In this document: piece by piece, positions 12,555 to 25,173 of the stretch | How the letters are laid out: the number at the start of each line of letters is the position of its first letter | How positions within the stretch are numbered: the first letter of the stretch is position 1 | From: Sycon ciliatum | Taxonomy: Eukaryota; Porifera; Calcarea; Leucosolenida; Sycettidae | Direction: 5' to 3' | Length of the DNA stretch: 64,000 nt | Assembly (NCBI RefSeq): GCF_964019385.1 | Contig: NC_088645.1 | Location: 12,949,769 to 13,013,768 of the forward strand | Notes under the pieces: generated by a model | What the model was told of the DNA's origin: nothing | Database searches by the model: none | Seen by the model: the letters and a program-made list of their open reading frames with translations, nothing else | Position numbers and translations under genes: made by a program

Positions 12555-14503
12555 TCGTCCGTAATTATCGAAAAATTAAAAAATCCGCCCTCGTGCAAAA
12601 TTGTCTCTAAACCACCCACCCAATTTTTCCCATTAATATTTTGATTTTTCCCAATGCCCAGCTAGAAAAAAAGAAATCCTGACCCCAGGGTAGGGTCCAG
12701 CGGATAATGCCGGCACTATATTCGGCATTATAAGCCTATCCGACCTTTAGAACATTATGGAGCATTAGGAAGGAACAAGACGAGCATTATGTGAGGTTTG
12801 AGTGGCATAAAGAGTTTTATAGTGGATAATGTCGGGAAATCTCATGGTTTTTGGCAACAATCGGCTAAAGCCATGACTGCATGAGGTGCATGCAACGCCA
12901 TTATATTGTACCGGCACATGACTTTGTGAGTGTAGACACCGTCACACGTAACACCTTTAGCGCTACATTTACCTGACTACATGCAGTATGTCATTGCTAC
13001 ATAAAGTCTTTATGTAGCAATGTCAGGTAAATGTACATGTGATGTAGCATGCCCAACGTTGCAATTGAGGCTGTTTATGCTTCGAAGTGCACAAAATCCA
13101 TAACGATGATTTACGAGGAATTTTGTTAGAAATCATGGAGAGCCATGGATGATGGAGGAGACTACGTAGATCTACGCGAAGTGAATATCAAACTGAAACA
13201 GAGGAAGAGGAGTTTCCTGTTAATAAAAAGTGTTATGCCATAGGCTCTGGCCATAGCATGTCTAGCGATACTGAAGTAAACACTAATCCATTGATAAAAA
13301 TTTGGACCTGCATGAAGGAGCGGCTATAAGCGGATAGAGCTTACTCCAAAATTAATAGCTGCCTTTGCCGAGTCCAGCTCAGCAGGCTCGAAAAGAACTA
13401 GAATTTCTCATGGACGCAGCACCAAGTCGATTTGAGTGTTCAGCAGCGCATGTTTTACTTTCCTGGTGAAGCACGTATAGTTCGTCGTGGACGATTGTAA
13501 TGCAAGGCCTAGTCAAGTGCTATCAGAAAAGAGGAGTATTGTGGCCAACCATTAATTTTGTCTCCACGCAACCTCAGGAGAAAAAGACAGCGCAAGCAGA
13601 GGGTGTAGAGCGGCAAAATATCTTCTCACCACGTGTGTTCAGGATTTCCGCAAATGGGAGGGATCTCGATCTGAGATCGTCTCTCAGGAACTTGCCTCAC
13701 GTAAGCTGTTTCAGATGAAGACATTTTTCACAGAGTGGAAGCAGTGACAGCTTGTCTGCAGGCGAGAATATCACTTCCCATGATAAGCTTCCAGCATCCA
13801 ATTGATCACCAGCAATAATGGTCTCACATCCCACTTCATGGATAAGCAAGGGAAATGATTTGATACACCCACTGTTCAGCCACAGCCCTGCATCAAAGTT
13901 GCAATGAAGAGCAGCCAATGGAGACGCGATCATGTCTTATAGTGCTAAGAAATGGTGGAGCTCGTGAGAGATATTGCAGCAGCTTCAGAGGCAGATTGAC
14001 TATATCCAACCTTTCCTGGAAGTTTGACAATGTGCAGCTTTTCTTCCATTTTTGTTCCAAACCAAGAGCATTATAGCCCTTGTTGGAGCATTATAATCAG
14101 CATTATCAGGTAGTTTGTGGAGCATTATGATTAGCATTATACAAACATTTTCGGAGCATTAGCCGCTGGACCCTACCCCAGGGTCACTGACTGCACCTGT
14201 GTCAGGTATAGCTACTGTACTAGTTTGTTTTGTTTCTGGTTTTTGTTTGTTTTTGTTTTAGTAGGTCTACCAGTGGCCATGCACGTCCTACAACTACATG
14301 TTCATCATACTGGTGTTTGCGACACTACGAATTCAGTCAGTACCCTGCAAAGCCAGTGCAACAACTGTATGAAAGTTACGGAAGTAAAAAAGTTTATGAA
14401 AATTGGACTCGGAAAAATAAAAAAATTATATTCCGCCAGCACTCCTGATCGCCCAACCCCTTTTGTATGAGGACGGATTTTTTAATTTTTTAATCACGGA
14501 CGA
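12555..14503. mobile_element. TIR element hosting a nested hAT-type element
   Basis: Ends TCGTCCGTAATTATCG at 12555 and its near reverse complement at 14503 pair over about 45 bp. I could not identify a target duplication. Non-coding apart from the nested 1.5 kb element. Confidence 0.65.
12691..14175. mobile_element. Non-autonomous hAT-like element, 1,485 bp
   Basis: TIR TAGGGTCCAGCGGATAATGC at the left pairs with the right end GCATTAGCCGCTGGACCCTA. The 8-bp direct repeat CCCCAGGG lies at 12683-12690 and 14176-14183. An 8-bp target duplication and a TAGGG terminus are diagnostic of hAT. Repeated GAGCATTA words occur just inside both ends. No transposase domain is readable. Confidence 0.85.
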
Positions 14504-14581
14504 CCTCTTATGGCTCTGATCCACTACTTTATGTTTTCATGTTATCATTCTGGATAAGGGACCTATACAAATCTATAACAA

Positions 14582-15101
14582 CCCCCCCCCCCCCAGTTGA
14601 TTACATAATTTCACTGGGCTATACTATGCATACTGCAGATGCATACTACTGCTATGTATATGTCACATGGCTGATGTCATGGGAACAGCCAGTCACCAGC
14701 CAGCATGTTATTGTGAGGCCTGTGTTTTTCAATACAATCATCTTGCACACGTCAGTGTTTTGCCTTTTTGAAGTGTAACAGTCCAGACAGGGTGCGCCGC
14801 CTCCACTGAAATATCAGGACCCTTATCATGTGTAATATAATGTCATGCTGCACAGCTAGATTTAGGGGGCGTTCGAATTGCCTTCATCAATTGTTCGAAC
14901 AAATTTATAAAAGAGATTAGTTAAAGTGTCCCATTAGAACGGTTTCTGTCATTTTAGAGTTTTTCAGTCGAATTGTCTTGGCGATGGTGACGTCCGATAA
15001 GATCGACCATCTCCGCGTACTACGTGACGTAGCCATATCAAACTCTTCGGAACTAATCCACCCCTCCCATCGGATGAGGTTGTGGAGTTTCGAGGAGTTT
15101 G
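14582..15101. other. No recognised gene
   Basis: Starts with a C13-14 run (about 14581-14594). Nothing else here supports a feature. Confidence 0.4.
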
Positions 15102-15141
15102 TTTTTCTGAAGAGGCCAATAAGGCCACCTCTTCAGAAAAA
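15102..15141. repeat. 14-bp stem-loop
   Basis: TTTTTCTGAAGAGG (15102-15115) pairs with CCTCTTCAGAAAAA (15128-15141). Next to it, at about 15329-15405, is sequence resembling the GGGTTATACACCCGGT repeat seen at 38.8 and 59.2 kb. The rest of 15.2-16.1 kb is unrecognised. Confidence 0.55.
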
Positions 15142-16223
15142 CGAATCTCCTGGAAAAGTCAAAGAGTGACAATTTGGCGAACGTGCCCTTAGAGTATGAG
15201 TGTGTACATAGGCAAAGCCAGGTCCTTTCTCTTTCCGTTGTAGTTTCCCACCCGCCCTCCCCTATATTCTCACTTCGGGATAGGTCCTGCAGGCTACGTT
15301 TTGTTCATTTATCTTATGGGGTTATTCTAACCGGTTTTTCCTCAGGGTTGTGCCTCCGCCCGGGTCCTGAGGTTTTTTCCGCCAGCTTCGGGGTGGTTAA
15401 TTATCCGGCGGCCCTATTCGCCACAGTGGTTCACGTTTTGCATCATGTTGGTCTGGTACATACGTGTACATGTATATGCGTGAGGTGGCATGCCCTTCTT
15501 CATGCTCATCTCTACACTACGCTAAGCTCTTCCATCTTCCACCGTGAGTGAACAAAGACCACACTACTACTGTGATCTGTATCTCTTTCTGTTGTGTGTG
15601 GGTGTGTCTGCGGTGAAGGACAAAAAAAGAAAGAAAGAAAAAACCCAAAGGACCTATAAAATATAAGAGGTAACGTATACGTCCCTTCTCTTTACCTGCT
15701 GAAACCGTTTGTAAATTTAGATCAGGATGTCTTTCATGTTAGCACGATTGCGTTCTAGTTGTAAATTTCTCTCTTTTTTTCTCGTCACGCTACCATTTTT
15801 CGCGCTGGATAGGTTATACTTTTATTATTTTGCAGCAGCAGTGTGCATAGAATCTGATATTGAGACAGAAGCGGAAAGGTTAGCAATACATTGCTGCCCT
15901 GTTTGTGAACTGTTCTATTATTACTAGTATTGATTGATGTGCTAGGAATCATTTTTACGAGATAGCCTCGAAGACGTTCAAGGAACATACATTTTAATGA
16001 CAAGTATTTTTTGCTCATGGTCTTTGTACTGAATGTGCAACTTAGAATAAAAGTAAAGATAATAAATAATTATTTCTAATGGTGAACGGTACTATTCGGC
16101 CAATAAAATGTAAAGAACTCTTCCTCTCCTCTCCTCCATGCGCTCTCACCGCCGACTCACTGCTACCCTCGGTAGCCAATACACACACCAACCAAGGAAG
16201 GGTTGCAGGTAGATACTGAAATT

Positions 16224-16267
16224 CCTCCTGACAGCTGTTTCGCCTTCATAAGGCTCATCAGAGAAGG
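16224..16267 (-). ncRNA. Hammerhead ribozyme motif, left arm (family c)
   Basis: On the minus strand, stem I is CCTTCT/AGGAGG (six pairs, one G-U). The core is CTGATGA, stem II is GCCTT-ATG-AAGGC, then GAAA, then CAGCTG as a minimal stem III and TC as cleavage site. Complete consensus. Confidence 0.85.
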
Positions 16268-16685
16268 TGATATTGAATAGGATGATATCCAGTGGAGATG
16301 GTCAGATTTATACTACAAAACATGGGCGCAAAATTACGGGCAAAGTGTGAGAATGAGAAGTTACAATTCTCCAGCAACACAGTGCCAGGGGTTCCAAGAA
16401 AATGGCAGTTGAGTAATCCAATCACAAGCTGCTAACCTCTCCAGCAACACAGTGACAGGGGTTCCAAGAAAATGGCAGGTGAGAAATCCAATTACAAGCT
16501 GCTAACATTAATTTTCTAACGGCTAGGCTAGGTGATAGTTAAAGAATTTTGGCGAGCCACCAAACAAAGTGAAAGAAAGTAGAGTACTAAGCGTGCAGTG
16601 CAGCAAAAGTTACAAAGAGTGCACACACGCATGAATGGACTGTAATTACATGTAGATCTACTTTTCACTTGGGCAGTTCTCCAGC

Positions 16686-17039
16686 CAACCGCGCAGGCAT
16701 GCAAAGACGCACCACGTCGACTGTCCCCGCAGAGTCCCCCTCCGGCGTTCTCCCGAGCAACAGATCTCCGCTGGCCGTCACACCTTGCTGCGCACCGCAC
16801 GTGGCCGGACCGACCGCTACCTCGAGCTGTCCCCATTTGCGCCTCAGTTGCTCGCTGCCGTTGAACGTCCGGACAACCCGGCCGAGCGTGGCGAAAGCAG
16901 AAATGAGAGTCCTAGGAGGAATTCGCTCGTCTGCCCCCACAGCTGAGTTGTCGACGAAGACCATGCTTCCACGATAATGACACCGCTCCCTTCCTTCCAT
17001 TATCGACGCACTCACTGAAGTACCGCTACACTGGCACAC
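16686..17039 (-). other. GC-rich unrecognised ORF in the core of the inverted repeat
   Basis: An open frame of about 124 residues (to 16665) covers most of the spacer. It is clearly more GC-rich than the surrounding DNA. Phrases such as MVFVDNSAVGADERIPP look protein-like, but I cannot assign a family. It could be a captured exon or cargo; no splice sites were convincing. Confidence 0.3.
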
Positions 17040-17532
17040 AGTAGTAATTATTTCAAATGGTGGACGGTACTATTCGGCCAATAAAATGGAGAAATGTCCA
17101 AGAACTGGAGAAGAACGGGAGAACTGCCCAAGTGAAAAGTAGATCTACATGTCATTACAGTCCATTCATGCGTGTGTGCACTCTTTGTAACTTTTGCTGC
17201 ACTGCACGCTTAGTACATGTACTCTACTTTCTTTCACTTTGTTTGGTGGCTCGCCAAAATTCTTAAACTATCACCCAGTCGTTAGAAAATTAATGTTAGC
17301 AGCTTGGGATTGGATTTCTCACCTGCCATTTTCTTGGAACCCCTGGCACTGTGTTGCTGGAGAGGTTAGCAGCTTGTGATTGGATTACTCACCTGCCACT
17401 TTCTTGGAACCCCTGGCACTGTGTTGCTGGAGAATTGTAACTTCTCATTCTCACACTTTGCACGTAATCTTGCGCCATGTTTTGTAGTATAAGTCTGACC
17501 ATCTCCACCGGATATCATCCTATTCAATATCA

Positions 17533-17576
17533 CCTTCTCTGATGAGCCTTATGAAGGCGAAACAGCTGTCAGGAGG
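17533..17576 (+). ncRNA. Hammerhead ribozyme motif, right arm (family c)
   Basis: Same fold as the left-arm copy: CCTTCT at 17533-17538, CTGATGA at 17539-17545, stem II at 17546-17558, GAAA at 17559-17562, CAGCTG at 17563-17568, TC at 17569-17570, AGGAGG at 17571-17576. Confidence 0.85.
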
Positions 17577-17689
17577 AATTTCAGTATCTACCTGCAACCC
17601 TTCCTTGGTTGATGTGTGTAATGGCTACCGAGGGTAGCAGTGAGTCGGCTGTGAGAGCGCATGGAGGAGAGGAGAGGAAGAGTTCTTGA

Positions 17690-18520
17690 TATAAATAATA
17701 AGAGAGTGAAACTCGACTCCGCAGCTGCCTGATAGTGACACATGTCATGGCTGAAACCTAATGACGTAACTGGTACAATAGGAGTCAACAGCTATTACAT
17801 GAGCAATTGAATCTTCTAAGCACTTCTGAATAAGAATAGAATGAGGAGACGAAAGAATATGGAAAGCAGGAAATTCATGGTATTGCTAAAAGCATTGCAT
17901 TGAATGATAATTTTTTACCAGAGTCCCAAGCACAATAGGGATTGAAATCAAACAGTCCAGGAAGTGAGCTACCAGAAAATTAAATAATGCCAAGCCGACC
18001 AGCACTCACACCTGAGACATTACATATGATGAGCAAAGGTCGGACCATCTGAGACATGGGAATAGGCAGAACCTAGAATTCGCCGACAAATCCGTCACTG
18101 AACAGACAGTTCACAACACACGGTGTGGTCACTTGGCCCCCTTTAGGCATGCCAATAAAAAAATAAAAAATAAAAAAGTAAATTATCGGGTCCGTTCCCG
18201 AAGGGAACTCACGACGGCCTCTAACACCCGATAAACCCTATGCCAATAGGGCAACTATAAATGTACAGTGACAACAAAACTCTGTGAACGACCTACCAGG
18301 ATGAGGTTGGTGACGTGGTAAGGCCACAATGACACTGAGGAATACTCAGCCGCAAAACAATGTACTGGATGACTGGTTCTGTATCACTATCACCTTGTCC
18401 GTGCTATACACATTCCCACGTGTGCACTCTCTCTTTCTCTCTCACACACACACACCCAGACATGTGCCCACATGTGCGCACACATACACACACAAGCATG
18501 ACAGCATCCGCACAATTAAA
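17690..18520. other. No gene; one stem-loop
   Basis: At about 18184-18236 a structure pairs TATCGGGT with ACCCGATA and contains the inner hairpin GTTCCCGAAGGGAAC. CA-rich DNA lies at about 18445-18500. Nothing else is supported. Confidence 0.45.
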
Positions 18521-18522
18521 TA

Positions 18523-18712
18523 CAATAAAAGCTGTAACTAAAGACCAGCGTGACTAGCGACCAGCCTAGTATTACAGACCACTTTGCCAGGCACGGACGA
18601 TCTCATATTAATATTACGCATGCGCTGTGCATACCTCTAACTGAGGACCACCTGCCACTAACGACCGTTTTCTCTGGCCCCAGGGGGTGGTCGTTAGTCA
18701 CAGGTTTTACTG
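18523..18712. mobile_element. TA-target MITE (190 bp)
   Basis: Ends CAATAAAAGCTGTAACTAA and the reverse complement of CAGTAAAACCTGTGACTAA form imperfect TIRs flanked by TA on each side (18521-18522, 18713-18714). This fits Tc1/mariner-derived MITEs. Non-coding. Confidence 0.65.
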
Positions 18713-18744
18713 TATGTGCGTCTGCGAGTGCGCATGCATGTGTG

Positions 18745-18830
18745 CACGCACAACCATGTGTCCGTGTGTGTGTGTATGTGTGTGTGTGCGTGTGTGCGTG
18801 CGTGTGTGCGTGTGTGTACGTGAATATCAT
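18745..18830. repeat. GT-rich microsatellite
   Basis: Imperfect TG/CG repeat directly after the MITE. DNA from 18830 to 19430 has no recognisable feature. Confidence 0.85.
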
Positions 18831-19427
18831 TGCAGACAATACATTTCAGCATCGGCCACGGTATGTGTGAGGACAAACGTGTACATGTTACGATATTACG
18901 CCACTGCAACCACACTCCTAGGTGAGGATCAATGGCTTACTGCGGGTCGCTGCATTGAGCACAGTGCCGCAGCCAAGGCACTGCCAGGAGTAGAAACGAC
19001 AGAGAATACACGCACCTAATCTCACCAGCATGCCAATACCTGCACGTAATCCCATCAACACGCGATTACATGCACCCATATTTAATTAACAGCATGTGAA
19101 TGCGTGCACGCATTCTGATCGGCGTGCCACTTCATAGACTGTGCGATATCTACCCTGAAATTCTGAGTTAAGAACTGATCAGACGTGGAAACGATAACTA
19201 CAAACTCTCTGCATTGGAGACTGAACCGTCAGGAGAGCATAAGGATACAATTCAGAACTTATACAGTTTACGGTCAATACACAACTCCACTTTAATGGCA
19301 TGATCCGATGTAGATAGACTTGATTCATGATATGTTCGTGAAGGTCAAGAGCTTGATATTTGCTCAAACAATCGAGCCATAGCGATTGTGGACAAAGTGT
19401 AACGTGCCAGTATCATGATGATTAATC

Positions 19428-19660
<233 letters not shown>

Positions 19661-19812
19661 ATTGTAGATGTTGGCATGCAACAAGACTAACCGTCATTAC
19701 TGAGTGTAGCCATTACTAAACAAGGTACAATATCTATGACTTTGGTTCTTCATCTAAAACAACAGTAGTGTTAGTTGTGTTACAATGCTCATGGACTAAT
19801 TTCTTTTCTTAC

Positions 19813-21362
19813 CTGTGTACCAATCAACGCCTCTCTTCTTAGGCGTCCAATGCTTCCTTTCCTTTCCAGGTCCATTTTCATTTCCAATTCCATCCATCTT
19901 GTCTCCTTTCTTCTTTCGTGTCCATCTTTCCCGTTGCTTCTCTAGTGGTGTTTCTTGATCCGCTGCCGACTTCTCCAGCATAAGGCGAACTCTTCTTGCC
20001 TCCGTATCTTCCCCCGTTATAGTCGCCGATCTCAGTACCTGTACCCCTACTGGTGTCTCTACCTCAAGGTTTGATAATCTAAAGCGTCTCTGCTTACGAG
20101 TGTTGTACGCTGACATCGGCAAGCCAGATGTTAGTTGAGGCCTGATGTCCTTAGGTTTATCTTTGACCAGTGCTCGAAGTTCTTCGCGCAATTGGAACAA
20201 CGTGTCGTCTTTGTCATCGCCCGTCCACTTTTCCACCCACAGTGCATTCGGCCAGTTGTGCGCTACTTGCAGCGGATCATTGTCGATCAGGACTGTCTTT
20301 GTCAGATCCCGGCCGAGTCGCGCAACACACTTGACCAGCTGGCCATCGACTTCCAGGCAATTGTACTGGTGTAGAATGTGCTCAACGATGTTGTTTTGCT
20401 GCGAGTGCAGCCAGTCGACAACCTGCTTTGCGTAGCCGGGTTGTGCTGTCGTGTAGACTATGATCTCAAAGTCCTGCTTCATGAGCTTCAGAAAGTGCAA
20501 CAGATGAGGACGTGCGTACATGTAGCAGACGTTGTCACTGTCCAACTCAATTATCTGCTCATAATACTTGCCCACCAGCTGTGTATCAGATGTGCAGATA
20601 AGAGTGTTGTCCAAAGCGAGAACTAATGTATACTCAGAATTGTAGACAAATTTATCAGGCAGCATATCAGCCAAGTGTAGCAGTGACTCAGGAATGGCTG
20701 GACTGGAAAGGTACTCTAAAGGCACGGGACCATAGATTTGTGTCTGCTTCCCGCTCTTACTTCCCATGATGTACGTAGTGAGGTATGCCTCTTCAATGAT
20801 ACTCTCCTCGGCCTCGTAACCTATTTCATCACCTCTTCCGCCATCATCTGTCCACTCAGCGGACAACACGTCAAATCTGTTTCCACAGAACTTCCGTTTA
20901 GCAAATGCCCTCTTCCAGTCTTCTTTCTCTCTCTTGTCCAGATGCAGAGATAGTGTTGCACGTGGACGGGGTCGGTTCAAAGGAGTTAGAAACATGCCGG
21001 GTTCTACATTTTTCGGTGGGTGTTTTTTTTCTCCAGCAAGGAGCAAATCTGCCAGTTCACCAGTGACTCGTCTCATAGTTTTCTCCGAACTGTATCGATC
21101 CAGAACGTTTCCCTTTGACGTTATGAAAGGGCTCTGTATGCACGGCTGATCGTGCGTAAACTTGGTACAGACTGTTCGTCTCTTCCGTGGGATAATCTCA
21201 CTTGAATCGCTGCTGACTGTCAGTGGTCTCTCCACTGCGGGCCGCCTGCTTGCTCGCCACATGCGTTCAAAATCCTTTTCCCGAGACGTGGAGCTTGGCA
21301 CAGGGTTGATTATAGCCTGGATATCTTTCCATGGACCTAATGTTCGTCTTGGTCGCTGGTAC
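19813..21362 (-). CDS. CTD/NIF-type (FCP1-like HAD) phosphatase-like protein, large internal exon
   Basis: Numbering is from an in-frame ATG at 21376. Residues about 248-400 form a NIF/FCP1 homology domain: motif I region TLVLALDNTL, motif II IVYTTAQ, motif III LGRDL...LIDNDP. The N-terminal 240 residues and a C-terminal basic tail (RKKKGDK) are not recognised. The domain family dephosphorylates Ser/Thr in proteins such as the RNA polymerase II CTD. The first Asp of the DxDxT signature is Ala here (GCT, 20615-20617), so activity is doubtful. A pyrimidine tract plus TTTACACAG before 21362 and ACAG|GTAAGA at 19813 suggest this 1,550-bp block is an internal exon, so the upstream ATG may not be the start. 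I found no other exons of this gene. Confidence 0.75.
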
Positions 21363-22790
21363 CTGTGTAAACACATTGAGACACAAGTAAAAAAAAAAAA
21401 AAGGTCACAAAAACTGCGAGGAAATAGTCAACTGTTTTCCAGGCTGGAATAATCGCTAAAACATTCCGGCCAATGCTGCAAATGGTAGTGTGCAGGCAAC
21501 ATTAACCTTCTTTTCGGCGAATAGAGTAGAAACCCGTTCATAAATTGTGGGCTGTAGCCTGCTTGAAAGCAAAGGCAGACAGATGTATCAATGGGCGCGT
21601 TCGATTACACCCAAATCGGTCAACTTTAGAATTAGTTATTGTTGATGCGCAGTTCGATTACACAAATTCCGTCGTTAGAATTAATGCTATCCAATTCCGT
21701 CAGTTCCATTAATTCTGAAGAGAGGGCGGAATTTCTCTAATTCTGGCACCACAATTGCACATTCGGTGTGTTACCGGTCTGGTCATGCATGACTCAAGTC
21801 AAGGAAGAGCCTCCCTGGCCAGTGTGACGCGAAAGCAGGGCTACAGGTGTGTGTGGTTGCTACTTTTGTCTTCCCGAAAAGCTAATTACAGCAGTTGAGT
21901 TTCGACTGGCAGCTGATTAATAAACCAAATCATTTTGGGTGGTCCTTTCGCACACGCGTTCAGCTTTATCGAAGCCCAATATTGTTGCCGACATGGAGCC
22001 TTCACCGGGAAGGACCGGTACGCGAAGCTGTGTCCACCTCCGCGTGAGGGTGTATGTGATATCTTTGTACGACCAGTTTTGTTTGTGATTTGCCATGAAT
22101 AAAATGCGTTGTGAATTCCAATTGTACATTTAAATGGCCGGAGTTCGTACATTCTGGTCATTCGAGAATTACAAAATCCAGATCCAGAACTGTGTAAACT
22201 TGTAATCGAAAGTGCATAGACGTCCAAACAGTAATCTACATCCCTGCATACACATAGTGTGCATGAAAGTATAATTGGGCCACAACACTAAGCCCATGGA
22301 CTGACGTGGAAGCTCAATGGTACACTGACTCGCGACGGGTTTGTAAAGGTTGTGAATTGGACGTAGAGCAAAATGCCTGAGACCAGGCGTCTTTTTGTAG
22401 GAATGCTGCTGAAAACAAAGAACAAAGTAGATGGTTGGCTGCTGGTCTCGTCTTTTGACCCTCGTGACAGCAAGTGCAGTTCTTGTATATCTAGAGTGCT
22501 TCTGTCGCAAGAAACATTCCGAGGTGCCTAAGATTATAGAAATCGTCTAAAAGGAGACCAGAGTGATGCTATATTTGACGACGTACAAGCACAAGGAGTT
22601 AGGCAAGATTTCTCGCACAACATCTTTTCGGTTGCAAACATGGCATCAGGTGAAATCTTTAGCGTAATTTATTCCACTGGCTTCCGCCGTCAGTTTTGAG
22701 TCTCAGCAGTGTCCCTGCCCTTCCTACCTTTATTTCTCTGCATCTTGAACTCGCTCTTTTCAAACAATCTGCTATGATGTGCTTTGCCAT
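21363..22790. other. No recognised gene
   Basis: The region upstream of the phosphatase exon should include intron. It opens with the exon's pyrimidine tract. AATTCCGTC-type words repeat at 21660-21740. Nothing else supportable. Confidence 0.4.
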
Positions 22791-23060
22791 GCTTCCATTA
22801 TGCCATACCATCTTTGGGGATACACACCCGGTTGTTCCCGCGCTACTGCATTCTACTGCATCTGCATCGCTTTAAGAGTTGCATCTGCGTCTTGATCCAT
22901 AGAGTGTGGTGGCATCCCTATGGATGTGGACAACTCGGCCTCCATCCGAGTCTCACGCTAACCGCGACGTATTTCTTTAAAATTATTTTACTGCATCCGT
23001 CGGCGCGATGGGTTTTCCCAGCTCACGCGACGCAGGTAAACTAATCTGACGGTCCTTAAT
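22790..23060 (+). repeat. GGGATACACACCCGG repeat split by a SINE-like insert
   Basis: The outer parts match 38817-38925 and 59197-59305. The inner part (about 22842-22985) matches the SINE-like element at 59890-60068, with GCATCTGCGTCTTGATCC and CCGAGTCTCACGC in common. It is followed by an AT-rich tail. Confidence 0.65.
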
Positions 23061-23552
23061 CGTGCTACACTGTAGCGTATTCCTGTAATCTGCTCGCATG
23101 TACATATTCAAATTTATAGACATCCTGTTCTCAGTATTTGGCTCTAGACTTCTCTCTATATCAAAGCTGGTTTGGGAGCTTGCACATCGTTGTGAACCTG
23201 ATGAATGCAATTTGCCGAAACGTTGAAATAATTATTGTGAAATGAGTTGAACTATTGCAGTGTTAATGGAAGAGAGGGTGTTGCCTCTACTACTTTTTAA
23301 ACTGTTCATGAAACTGCGGGAAGCCTTCCCACTTTTACTTAGACTGCTCTCGTTATCCAATTCATATCTAGCTCCAACCAGCTATCCTTCAGCTGTGTTC
23401 TGTTGCAATTTTTGTCAGTGTCTCTCCGTATCACAGTGTTACGTGACACGAGAAAACTCGGAGAATGGTGTGATTTAAAGGGGCACTCCGGCTTCATTGT
23501 CGACGCCGAGTTTTCGATGGCAAGACGAAGGTAGGTGAAAGAGAAGACCCCT

Positions 23553-23968
23553 CGAACAAGAACGAGTCTCCAGAAGCGATCGAGTCGAGCGGCTATCAGC
23601 CTCTCTCTCCATCATCAACAATTATCACAGATTCAACATTCTACATTTATCAGCACTGGGTGAATATGTCTCGAGACGAATTTAGCGGATCAACAACGCT
23701 TTGCTGGAGATAAATTCTCCTCTGGAGGGCCCTCAGGATATCTGGAAGGGTATAGAAGACGGGATCGCTCACAACGTTGGGAGAACATAGAAAACAACCT
23801 CCTCTTAGATTGAAAATTGGCCAGAAAGTATGTGAAATGTATGTGCGTAGGTGCATTTCCACCGGCAAGCTAATCCCTCATTACGTCATCAGCGCTCGCT
23901 CGGCGAAATTCAAAAGTCGTCTTCCCGCTCGACTCAATCGCTTCTGGAGACTCGTTTTTGTTCGAGTT
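23553..23968. mobile_element. Foldback with 42-bp arms
   Basis: CTCGAACAAGAACGAGTCTC at 23553 and its reverse complement at 23949-23968 belong to 42-bp arms with few mismatches. The spacer is non-coding. True element ends probably lie further out (about 23478 to 24000). Confidence 0.6.
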
Positions 23969-23989
23969 CGAATTTTGGACATGGCCTAT

Positions 23990-25170
23990 CTTCAATATTA
24001 AAGAATTTATTCACTGCAAGACAAAGTGAGATAATGATTATCATCATGTGACAACAACGAACAATGTGGCGTGATATTTGTGCGAGATAACATGACAACA
24101 TTGTAGTACGTCATTTTGTGCACGTGGTGTTGGTGCATGCGCATGTCGCTGTGCTGTGAAAAGCAGTCTTCGTCTCGAGTTCGTCAAGTACAATTGTGTT
24201 TCCGTAATCGTCTAGTAATACACAGTCTTTGTTACGTAGTTATCGTCCTCCAATTATCTGAGTGTAGAGATGGCACGGGGTTGAGAGCAGGTGTAGAAAG
24301 GCATCTACAACATTAGTGGCAGGGGTGATAACAATTTGTTGTACACTTCAACCACTGGATTGGTCCTGCATGGCATTCGCTCCCAGTTTCCGTTGTCATC
24401 TCTAGTCGTCCTTTCGTCAGTCGTCAAGAAGTTCGTCCGTCGTTCTTCATCAATCGTCTCTCCTGTCTCACATCGGTTGCCGTCAATGCATAGTTAAATG
24501 TAAGGAGCATCACAGGGCACTGATTAGCGGTACCACCGGGGTCTGGGTCGGGATGTTCCCCGCGAAAAAAAATACGGATGTATGGGCCCACAGGGCACGT
24601 TTTACCATTCTTTTATTGCTTTTTCGCATGGATTGGGCGGATCATCCTGGAGGAAAAGTGGTGCGACCAAGGTCGTACTGGTCATACCATGTGTGATGCC
24701 CCTGAGTGTGGTGGTGAAATTCCACCTGAATCAAACTAGAAGCACACAACCTATGCGGAGAAAACACGCCGTTTTTTAGTAGCCAATATCCGCACTGTGA
24801 GGGAGGGGCGGCGTTCCGTTTAGTGAGTCTCACGTTATTTTTATTCAGTCTGGTCGGGCGGTATAAGTAGCCTGTAGCGGAATCACAGCCATTCCGTTCC
24901 CGGGACGCAGGACACAAAGGACAAGTACATGTTTGTTACATTGTTAAATATTCTTGACATGACGGAAACGCAGACTACACTCAAAGAGACAAACGAGAAG
25001 ACTGACAAAAAGACTCTTGACTACAAAATCGCGCATGCTCATATCCCACATGCACGCGTCAGGCGAAATAGCACATAATAGTACATTCGAGATTAGCGGG
25101 AAGAAGATGACGACGTCCACTAATTTAGTATCTGTGCACACGAATCTGCTGTGTGTGATACTCTGTGTGT
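23990..25170. other. No recognised gene
   Basis: Read on both strands; I see no domain, no tRNA and no paired repeat I can support. Confidence 0.35.
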
Positions 25171-25173
25171 CAG

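Larger units (their letters stand above)
16113..17687. mobile_element. Inverted-repeat element with a hammerhead in each arm
   Basis: Arms 16113-16685 and 17117-17687 are near-identical reverse complements of about 570 bp. Each contains a complete type I hammerhead. Within each arm an 80-bp segment is tandemly doubled (CTCCAGCAACACAGTG unit). About 40 bp of left flank (about 16075-16110) also recurs directly at about 17048-17090. The layout fits inverted pseudo-LTRs of a Penelope-like element or a non-autonomous derivative. The 430-bp core has no RT or GIY-YIG motif. Confidence 0.75.

Noticed and set aside
16686-17039. Mitochondrial ribosomal protein L14 suggested by VDNSA
   Set aside because: Only the short VDNSA-type word matches; the following conserved blocks of that family are absent.
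23200-23250. Hammerhead-like CTGATGA...GAAAC at 23210
   Set aside because: Stem I does not pair, the base of stem II lacks G-C, and no UH cleavage position follows a stem III.
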